A DNA stretch of 5,724 nucleotides, from NCBI GenBank assembly GCA_945865705.1, contig CAMBEY010000195.1, positions 1-5,724 on the forward strand, read 5' to 3'. The notes below the pieces were generated by a model. That model was not told the origin of the DNA, searched no databases, and worked only from the letters and a program-made list of their open reading frames with translations. The first letter of the stretch is position 1. The number at the start of each line of letters is the position of its first letter. The position numbers were made by a program, and so were the translations under genes. The stretch comes from Candidatus Sulfopaludibacter sp. SbA3 (GTDB lineage Bacteria > Acidobacteriota > Terriglobia > 2-12-FULL-54-10). This document shows positions 1-4,675 of this stretch, one piece after another.

Positions 1-20
1 CGGGCCTATGGAACCCAACG

Positions 21-35
21 CCCCGGGTCCCGGGG
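21..35. terminator. GC-rich hairpin, possible terminator-like stem
   Basis: CCCCGG (21-26) and CCGGGG (30-35) are perfect inverted arms around a 3-base loop (GTC), followed on the plus strand by TTTGT. The stem is strong, but the T run is only three bases, so an intrinsic terminator for an upstream plus-strand gene is only a weak possibility. It could also be part of a larger fold covering 1-95. Confidence 0.25.
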
Positions 36-92
36 TTTGTCCGAAGATCAAATTACAATACCTGGTTTATCGAGCCTGGGTTCTCCGTTGGC

Positions 93-117
93 CCGCTTGC
101 TGACGCGCGCGGCACTG
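93..117 (-). repeat. 25-bp intergenic repeat, copy 1 (minus orientation)
   Basis: Read on the minus strand, this stretch begins CAGTGCCGCGCGCG and ends CAGCAAGCGG. It matches the sequence at 1978-2002 at 23 of 25 positions, the differences being positions 4 and 15 (T here, A there). Both copies lie between genes, on either side of the first coding sequence and in opposite orientation. CCGC near the start can pair with GCGG at the end. It resembles short dispersed intergenic repeats of REP type; no function can be read from it. Confidence 0.65.
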
Positions 118-143
118 TCACCACCGCACCCGCTTTAGTTCTA

Positions 144-175
144 TTCCACCATTCCCGTGCGATTTATCATAAAAT
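144..175 (+). promoter_or_regulatory. weak candidate promoter for the ligase gene
   Basis: The only AT-rich stretch before the first gene contains TATCAT (165-170) and TAAAAT (170-175), either of which could serve as a -10 element. A poor -35 candidate, TTCCAC (144-149), lies 15 or 20 bases upstream, neither being ideal spacing. This is a position-based guess, with no recognisable operator. Confidence 0.22.
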
Positions 176-190
176 GAACAGACGCTTTCA

Positions 191-196
191 AAAGGA
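191..196 (+). promoter_or_regulatory. ribosome binding site for the ligase gene
   Basis: AAAGGA lies 11 bases before the ATG at 208. The spacing is slightly long but usable. It supports this start, which also gives the N-terminus expected of EntE/DhbE proteins. Confidence 0.5.
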
Positions 197-207
197 CTCA
201 TATACAC

Positions 208-1968
208 ATGCTGGAAGGCTGCACCCCATATCCCGACGAGGTTGCCGAGCGCTACAAGCGCGATGGTATCTGGCGTCCGCAGACGCTGGGCGAATTGCTC
301 GAAGAGACCACGGCGCGCTTTCCTGACCGGCTCGCCGTGGCGGCGAAGAATCGCCGTCTCAACTACTCAGAATTAAATCAGCTCTCCGACCGGCTCGCGC
401 TGCATCTGCTCGAGCAGGGCTTGCGGTCCCGCGACATCGTCCTGCTACAACTGCCGAATGTCTGGGAGTTCAATGTCGTTTTCTTCGCGCTGATGAAGAT
501 TGGCGTGATGCCCGTGCTGTGTCTGCCGCCGCATCGTCAGGCAGAGCTGACTTACTTCGCGCAACTTACCGGCGCCACGGGATACTTCGTCGCGCCGGAG
601 TTTCGCGGCTGCAACTACATTGCCCTGGCGCGCGAGATACAGGCCGCAGCACCCGCGTTGCGCCACGTGTTTGCGCTGGGAGCAGGGAGTGAGTCAAGCA
701 GGAATGAAGGCGTAAAGTATCTTGATCCCTTGCTGGCTCCCTTGCTGGCTCCCTTGCCGGCTCCCATGCTGGCTCCCTTGCTGGATGACTCACATGTCAA
801 TGACTCACTTGCCAGCGACTCACTCGAACTACGTACGCCGATGGACTCACTCCGGCAGCTACGCCCTGATCCCTACGATGTCGCATTCTTCCTGCTCTCC
901 GGCGGAACCACCGGCATCCCCAAACTCATCCCGCGCACGCATGCCGACTACATTTATAACGCGCGCGTTTGCGCCGAAGTGCTTGGCTGGGAATCCTCGA
1001 TGGTCTTCATGGTGGTGATCCCCGCCGAGCACAACTTCCCGCTAGGCGCGCCCGGCATGGTCGGCGCGCTGTCGGTAGGCGGCTCGGTCGCTATGTCGCT
1101 GACGCCCGATCCGCCAACAGTCTTTGAAGCGATTCAGCGCGACAAGGGAACATTTCTCGCGCTCTCGCCCGCGCTGCTCATCATGCTGCTGAACTCTCCG
1201 GAGCGCGAAAAGTACGATCTCACTTCGCTGCGCTTTGTCTGCACCGGGGGCCAGAAGATGCTGCCGGAGTTAGTCGACCGCACCCGCGCGATCTGGCCAT
1301 GGGTAACTGTGGGACACGCCTTCGGCATGGCCGAAGGACTGATCAATCTCACTCGCTCGAATGACTCACTCGCGGTGATCCGCGAGACACAGGGGCGCCC
1401 CGCCTCGCCGCACGAGGAGATACGCGTAGTCGATGACGATGGCCGCGATGTCACTCCGGGCGAGGTAGGCGAGTTGATCACGCGCGGTCCGTATACCATT
1501 CGCGGCTATTACAAAGCCGAGGAGCATAACAGGACAGCGTTCACTGCCGACGGCTTCTACCGCACCGGCGACATGGTGCGCCTGCACGCCGCGGGACCAC
1601 TCACAGGGAATGTCTCCGTGGAGGGCCGCAAGAAGGACATGATTAACCGGGGCGGCGAAAAGATCAGCGCCGAAGAAGTTGAGAACCTAATTCTCGCGCA
1701 CGATTCAGTACACATGGTCGCGGTGGTGGCCATGCCCGACGCCGTGATGGGCGAGAAGAGTTGCGCGTTCGTCATTCCCCGCCCCGGACGCACTCTCGCA
1801 CTCGCCGAGCTGTGCGCGTTCCTGATCGCCAGGAATATCGCCAAGTTCAAATTGCCTGAGCGGCTCGAATTGGTCGAGGCGTTCCCGCTCACTCACGTGG
1901 GCAAAGTTTCGAAGAAGGACCTGCGCGTAATCATCGCCGACAAACTGCGCGCCGAAGCCGGCGCGTAA
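208..1968 (+). CDS. Aryl-acid adenylating enzyme (EntE/DhbE-like AMP ligase) with repeat-built insertion
   Basis: A 586-residue ANL-superfamily adenylate-forming enzyme, expected to activate an aromatic acid with ATP to the acyl-adenylate in the cytoplasm. Sequence close to 2,3-dihydroxybenzoate-AMP ligases runs end to end. The N-terminus has PDEVAERYKRDGIW. The ATP loop is SGGTTGIPKLIPRTH (231-245). The aryl-pocket segment is HNFPLGAPG (275-283). FGMAEGL is at 372-378, YRTGD at 451-455, the hinge GRKKDMINRGGEK at 473-485, and the catalytic lysine is probably K566 in THVGKVSKK. EntE and DhbE are about 536-539 residues. Most of the excess is a low-complexity insertion at about 159-221, containing (PLLA)5 and repeated DSL/DSH units, just before the ATP loop. 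By alignment from memory, the residue that is Ser in DHB-specific and Cys in salicylate-specific enzymes is A281 here, so the substrate is uncertain. No carrier protein or siderophore genes are nearby; an aryl-CoA ligase is an alternative. The hydrolase gene follows after 75 bp. Confidence 0.88.
   Translation: MLEGCTPYPDEVAERYKRDGIWRPQTLGELLEETTARFPDRLAVAAKNRRLNYSELNQLSDRLALHLLEQGLRSRDIVLLQLPNVWEFNVVFFALMKIGVMPVLCLPPHRQAELTYFAQLTGATGYFVAPEFRGCNYIALAREIQAAAPALRHVFALGAGSESSRNEGVKYLDPLLAPLLAPLPAPMLAPLLDDSHVNDSLASDSLELRTPMDSLRQLRPDPYDVAFFLLSGGTTGIPKLIPRTHADYIYNARVCAEVLGWESSMVFMVVIPAEHNFPLGAPGMVGALSVGGSVAMSLTPDPPTVFEAIQRDKGTFLALSPALLIMLLNSPEREKYDLTSLRFVCTGGQKMLPELVDRTRAIWPWVTVGHAFGMAEGLINLTRSNDSLAVIRETQGRPASPHEEIRVVDDDGRDVTPGEVGELITRGPYTIRGYYKAEEHNRTAFTADGFYRTGDMVRLHAAGPLTGNVSVEGRKKDMINRGGEKISAEEVENLILAHDSVHMVAVVAMPDAVMGEKSCAFVIPRPGRTLALAELCAFLIARNIAKFKLPERLELVEAFPLTHVGKVSKKDLRVIIADKLRAEAGA
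688..851. repeat. cluster of GACTCACT octamers
   Basis: Within 164 bp there are four copies of GACTCACT: 688-695 (minus), 802-809, 817-824 and 844-851 (plus). A near copy, GACTCACA, lies at 787-794. They sit around the 12-bp tandem repeat and, in the reading frame of the ligase, encode SES, DSH, NDSL, SDSL and MDSL. Further copies lie at 1363-1370, 4432-4439 and 5242-5249 (minus). The clustering suggests that the insertion in the ligase grew from this repeat. Confidence 0.75.
727..786 (+). repeat. 12-bp tandem repeat, five copies, encoding (PLLA)5
   Basis: The unit CCCTTGCTGGCT is repeated head to tail at 727-738, 739-750, 751-762, 763-774 and 775-786. Copy 3 has one change (C for T), copy 4 one (A for T) and copy 5 one (A for C). 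The unit is a multiple of three, so copy-number change keeps the ligase in frame. It encodes PLLA, PLLA, PLPA, PMLA and PLLD, residues 174-193. The near-identity of units suggests recent expansion by slippage. Confidence 0.93.
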
Positions 1969-1977
1969 TTTGTTCAA

Positions 1978-2002
1978 CAGAGCCGCGCGCGACAGCAAGC
2001 GG
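1978..2002 (+). repeat. 25-bp intergenic repeat, copy 2
   Basis: This copy starts CAGAGCCGCGCGCG, ends CAGCAAGCGG and matches the minus strand of 93-117 at 23 of 25 positions. It begins nine bases after the ligase stop codon. AGCGG at its end (1998-2002) can also pair with CCGCT (2005-2009), though with only two bases between. The first ten bases, with the two before them (AACAGAGCCGCG), recur exactly at 3752-3763 at the mazG stop. Confidence 0.65.
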
Positions 2003-2030
2003 ACCCGCTCAGCAACTCACGAATCTCAAT

Positions 2031-2036
2031 GAAGGA
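2031..2036 (+). promoter_or_regulatory. ribosome binding site fixing the hydrolase start at 2044
   Basis: GAAGGA lies seven bases before the ATG at 2044, which is ideal spacing. It overlaps the alternative in-frame ATG at 2029, so that upstream ATG is unlikely to be used. The protein from 2044 begins MSEIIFIHGAG, where the first beta strand of an alpha/beta hydrolase is expected. Confidence 0.75.
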
Positions 2037-2043
2037 ATCCACC

Positions 2044-2778
2044 ATGTCAGAAATTATTTTCATCCACGGCGCCGGAGACAGCTCCGCCGTGTGGTCATTG
2101 CAGACCGCGCACTACGCCGCCGCGCATCACGCACTGGCAATCGACCTCCCCGGCCACGGCGCGCGCCTCGCCGAGACCGGCAACGACCGCCACGAAGCGA
2201 ACGCCGCCGAAGTCTGTCGCCTGATGGATCAAGCGAGCATGGCACGCGCGGTGATCGTCGGCCACTCGATGGGCGGCGGTGTCGCGCTGACGTTGGCGCT
2301 CAATCATCCCGCTCGGGTGCGCGCGCTGGTACTGGTGGCCACGGGCGCGCGCCTCAAGATGCGTCCCGACTTCATTGAGCAGGCCGCCAAGTCCGCCGCC
2401 GAGTTTGGCAATCGCAAGCCGGCGCATACGCACATCATTCCCGCCGCGCAGATGGTCCATCCTGATATTCCCGCCGATATTGTTCACGCGCTCGAGAGCA
2501 TGATCGGCGACGCCAGCGCGCAGGCCACCTACGGCGATTTCCAGGCAAACAACAATTTCGATGTGATGGCGCGCCTACCTGAGATCAAGGTGCCCACGCT
2601 GGTCATCGGCGGCGATGCAGACAAGATGGCTCCCGAGAAATTCTGCCGCTTCCTCGCCGACAGCATCGCCAGCGCGCGCATCGAAATGCTCACGCCCTGC
2701 GGCCATTATCCGCAAGTCGAGCAGGAGCAGGCCTTCCATCGCGCGCTCGATGCGTTTCTTTCCTCTTTACCCGCATAG
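2044..2778 (+). CDS. Alpha/beta-fold hydrolase
   Basis: A 244-residue, probably cytoplasmic alpha/beta hydrolase with no signal peptide. The oxyanion-hole motif is HGAG (8-11). IDLPGHG (33-39) follows the third strand. The nucleophile elbow is GHSMG (73-77) with catalytic S75. The acid is most likely D193 in GGDAD...P, and the histidine is H221 in GHYPQVE. All three triad members are present, so the enzyme should be active. The length is normal for single-domain esterases, thioesterases and C-C hydrolases, and the motifs alone do not identify a substrate. It lies 75 bp after the aryl-acid ligase on the same strand, so it may act on that enzyme's product, for instance releasing an aryl thioester; this is inference. 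A menaquinone-pathway MenH role is less likely, because the neighbouring ligase is EntE-like, not MenE-like. Confidence 0.88.
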   Translation: MSEIIFIHGAGDSSAVWSLQTAHYAAAHHALAIDLPGHGARLAETGNDRHEANAAEVCRLMDQASMARAVIVGHSMGGGVALTLALNHPARVRALVLVATGARLKMRPDFIEQAAKSAAEFGNRKPAHTHIIPAAQMVHPDIPADIVHALESMIGDASAQATYGDFQANNNFDVMARLPEIKVPTLVIGGDADKMAPEKFCRFLADSIASARIEMLTPCGHYPQVEQEQAFHRALDAFLSSLPA

Positions 2779-2826
2779 CGATTCCGCGAAACAATAGTCA
2801 TTGGCATCGCCCTATTCCCGTTGGGT

Positions 2827-2858
2827 GTCATTCCGACCGCAGCGAGGAATCTGCTTTT
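2827..2858 (+). repeat. dispersed intergenic repeat, GTCATTCCGA...GAGGAATCTGC type
   Basis: The stretch begins GTCATTCCGACC, continues GCAGCGAGGAATCTGC and ends in TTTT. ATTCC (2830-2834) and GGAAT (2846-2850) form a short inverted repeat. From memory, this sequence type is a widespread intergenic repeat in Acidobacteriota and some other phyla, often paired with an inverted second half; no second half is seen here. Translated in the mazG frame it reads VIPTAARNLLF, which explains an apparent N-terminal extension of MazG from a TTG at 2821. Confidence 0.65.
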
Positions 2859-2873
2859 CCTGCCGCTGCCGAT

Positions 2874-2879
2874 GAGGTG
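2874..2879 (+). promoter_or_regulatory. ribosome binding site fixing the mazG start at 2887
   Basis: GAGGTG lies seven bases before the ATG at 2887. The other in-frame candidates, TTG at 2821 and ATG at 2872, have no comparable site. The first of these would also translate the intergenic repeat. Confidence 0.65.
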
Positions 2880-2886
2880 CTACGAA

Positions 2887-3753
2887 ATGACTGGATCGAA
2901 CTTCCCCAAACTCGTTGAGCTGATGGCGCGGCTGCGCGGCCCCGACGGTTGCCCGTGGGATCGCGAGCAAACCTTCGATTCCATTAAGCCCTTCCTGCTG
3001 GAAGAAACGTACGAGGTGCTCGACGCCATCGCCGAGCGCGATTGGGATGAACTCACCGGCGAATTGGGCGACCTGATGTTGCAAGTCGTATTCTTCGCGC
3101 GCATGGCGCAGGAAGAGGGCCGCTTCAACATTGAGGATGTTATCGAGCGCATCCACTCGAAGATGGTCGCGCGCCACCCACACGTCTTCGCCAACGGTGA
3201 TGCGGCCACCGCCGCCGACGTTTTGAAAAAGTGGGAGTTGCTGAAAGCCGAGGAAAAGAAGAAGAGGATGGCCGAGCGCGGTGAGCAGTATCACGCACCG
3301 GAGTCCATTCTGGAGGGCGTTTCGTCGAGCATCCCATCGCTGATGGAGGCCTATCAACTCAGCTCGCGCGCCGCCCATGTCGGGTTCGACTGGCCGTCAC
3401 TCGACGGCATTCTCGAGAAGATGCAGGAAGAAACGCGCGAACTGGAGGCCGAGGCGCGACAGAAGCAGCCCACTCCAAACGCCGCTCCGCCATCTGCCGC
3501 CCAACAGGAATTGCAGGCGCGCATCGAAGCCGAAGTCGGCGACCTGCTGTTCACCGCCGTCAACGCCGCGCGGTTTTTGAAAGTTGATCCCGAAAGCGCG
3601 CTGCGCACCACCAACCGCAAATTCCGACGCCGCTTCCAGTGGATCGAGCGCGAGTTGAAGAAGCAGGGGAGGACGCCGCGCGAATCCACGCCGGAAGAGA
3701 TGAACGCGTTATGGGATCAGGCCAAACAAGTCGCGCATGGCGAACCTCGCTAA
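2887..3753 (+). CDS. mazG: Nucleoside triphosphate pyrophosphohydrolase MazG
   Basis: A 288-residue MazG with both MazG domains, a cytoplasmic enzyme that hydrolyses nucleoside triphosphates, including non-canonical ones, to monophosphates and pyrophosphate. The N-terminal domain has LRGPDGCPWDREQT (16-29), metal-binding EExxE at E39-E43 (EETYE) and ExxD at E59-D62 (ELGD). The second domain has VGFDW (165-169), EETRE (181-185), EVGD (216-219) with the following NAARFL, and the closing NRKFRRRFQWIE (243-254). It is longer than the E. coli protein (about 263 residues), partly because an Ala/Pro/Gln-rich linker (about 188-210) separates the two metal-binding motifs of the second domain. The start is set by GAGGTG seven bases upstream; starts at 2821 or 2872 would add repeat-derived residues. 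It lies 108 bp after the hydrolase gene and may have its own promoter, though none is clear. Confidence 0.95.
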   Translation: MTGSNFPKLVELMARLRGPDGCPWDREQTFDSIKPFLLEETYEVLDAIAERDWDELTGELGDLMLQVVFFARMAQEEGRFNIEDVIERIHSKMVARHPHVFANGDAATAADVLKKWELLKAEEKKKRMAERGEQYHAPESILEGVSSSIPSLMEAYQLSSRAAHVGFDWPSLDGILEKMQEETRELEAEARQKQPTPNAAPPSAAQQELQARIEAEVGDLLFTAVNAARFLKVDPESALRTTNRKFRRRFQWIERELKKQGRTPRESTPEEMNALWDQAKQVAHGEPR

Positions 3754-3804
3754 CAGAGCCGCGATGGAACATCCCGGCGTGCCGTGGACCGGAAGGGAGC
3801 GAAC
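3752..3804 (+). repeat. partial or interrupted copy of the intergenic repeat after mazG
   Basis: AACAGAGCCGCG at 3752-3763 is identical to 1976-1987 after the ligase gene and, as there, falls at the 3' end of a gene (the first two bases are the end of the mazG TAA). The next 24 bases are unrelated. ACCGGAAGGGAGCG at 3788-3801 then resembles the second half of the same repeat type as I remember it from Acidobacteriota. The second-half match is weak. Confidence 0.4.
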
Positions 3805-3844
3805 TTAACTGAGTCACTAAACTTACAAGTTGCTACTGCCTCTA

Positions 3845-4675
3845 ATGACAACCACTCACTCACAATTCGAGATACGCCACTGCCACACGGTTGACGAGTT
3901 CCACCAATGCGTGGAGTTACAAAAGACCGTGTGGGGCTTTGACGACCGAGACCTGATCCCGGTGCGCATGTTCGTGGTTGCGCGAAAAGTGGAGGGACAG
4001 ATAATCGCGGCATTTGCTCCCGAGGGCCGCATGGCAGGATTCTGCCTGGCCGTCCCCGCGCTGCACGGTGAGCAGGTCTATCTGCACTCGCACATGCTGG
4101 CCGTGCTGCCTGAATTTCGCCGCGCCGGCGTTGGTCAACTACTCAAATGGGAGCAGCGGCGCGAGGCCCTGGCGCGAGGAATCAAGCTGATCGAGTGGAC
4201 CTTTGATCCTCTGGAATGGAAAAACGCGGCTCTGAATCTGAATCGTCTGGGCGCCATCGCCCGCCGCTATCTGCCGAACATTTACGGCATCAGCTCCAGC
4301 CCGCTGCATCGCGGCCTGCCCACGGACCGGCTCGTCGCCGAATGGTGGCTCGACTCCCCGCGCGTTCGCGACGCGGCGGATGGCTCGCAGATATTAGTGA
4401 CTACGTCCGCTGGCCGAATTGACTTTGACCTGACTCACTCACCCACATCGAGTGCCTCGAATCATTCAACGGAGAGCGTCCAGCAGCATCTCCGCACTAA
4501 GCTTCTGGAAGCCTTCGCCGCCGGATTGGCCGTTACATCGTTTGAATCCGCAGAGAGTTCCCGTGGCACTTACAGACTGTCAATCGTGGATGACTTGTTC
4601 GATGCGATAACTGAACGAAGTCAATCAGCGGCTGACTCAATCCAGCCACCGCCGGCGACTATATCGCCTTCGTAG
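3845..4675 (+). CDS. GNAT-family acetyltransferase-like protein (COG3375 type)
   Basis: A 276-residue cytoplasmic protein of the GNAT fold, resembling the family annotated as COG3375 predicted acetyltransferases, whose substrate is unknown. Visible family blocks are LQKTVWGFDDRDLIPVRMF (25-43), HSHMLAVLPEFR (81-92), the acetyl-CoA loop RRAGVG (92-97), IEWTFDPLEWKNAALN (116-131) and the SSPLHRGLPTDRLVAEWWL block (151-169). The distal part, LLEAFAAGLAVTSFE (220-234) to YRLS (243-246), also looks conserved. A variable Ser/Thr-rich stretch (197-213) holds a GACTCACT octamer. The last 30 residues look non-conserved, and about 18 of them are read antisense to the end of mnmA. An in-frame stop at 3818-3820 limits the start to TTG 3830 or ATG 3845; the ATG is preferred, but neither has a clear ribosome binding site. 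Acetylation of a specific small molecule or protein is not demonstrated. Confidence 0.83.
   Translation: MTTTHSQFEIRHCHTVDEFHQCVELQKTVWGFDDRDLIPVRMFVVARKVEGQIIAAFAPEGRMAGFCLAVPALHGEQVYLHSHMLAVLPEFRRAGVGQLLKWEQRREALARGIKLIEWTFDPLEWKNAALNLNRLGAIARRYLPNIYGISSSPLHRGLPTDRLVAEWWLDSPRVRDAADGSQILVTTSAGRIDFDLTHSPTSSASNHSTESVQQHLRTKLLEAFAAGLAVTSFESAESSRGTYRLSIVDDLFDAITERSQSAADSIQPPPATISPS

Larger units (their letters stand above)
1..207. other. 5' leader / intergenic region without a supportable gene
   Basis: No convincing coding sequence is seen. One frame is open from base 1 to a TAG at 136-138 (45 codons) and could be the tail of an upstream gene, but its Pro/Ser/Leu-rich translation matches nothing I recognise. 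The region contains nested inverted repeats: CGGGCC (1-6) with GGCCCG (90-95), GAACCCA (11-17) with TGGGTTC (77-83), and a GC-rich hairpin at 21-35. A minus-strand copy of an intergenic repeat lies at 93-117. The AT-richer stretch at 160-207 directly before the first gene is the likely promoter and ribosome-binding zone. Confidence 0.5.

Noticed and set aside
1..138. C-terminal end of an upstream gene (45 open codons to TAG 136-138)
   Set aside because: The translation is Pro/Ser/Leu-rich with no recognisable family, another frame is open even longer across the same bases, and the region holds an intergenic repeat copy.
566..800. Minus-strand repeat proteins (EPAR and GASK repeats)
   Set aside because: The 12-bp repeat has no stop in several frames, so it opens long frames on the other strand. 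There is no ribosome binding site or coding signal beyond the repeat.
721..870. CRISPR array
   Set aside because: The repeats are 12-bp units with no spacers, lie in frame within a coding sequence, and have no cas genes nearby.
722..1018. 98-codon plus-strand frame starting in the 12-bp repeat
   Set aside because: It is the ligase gene read out of frame. Its Cys/Trp/Leu-rich repeats (CWLP) are the 12-bp units in another phase. The main frame has intact adenylation motifs throughout.
3820..3831. AACTT-AC-AAGTT palindrome before the GNAT gene as an operator
   Set aside because: Five-base arms occur often by chance, there is no second copy, and no promoter elements are positioned around it.
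208..4675. Menaquinone cluster (MenE-like ligase, MenH-like hydrolase, COG3375 protein near MenC)
   Set aside because: The ligase matches EntE/DhbE in motifs and N-terminus, not MenE. The hydrolase has no distinctive MenH feature, and no MenC, MenB or MenD is present.
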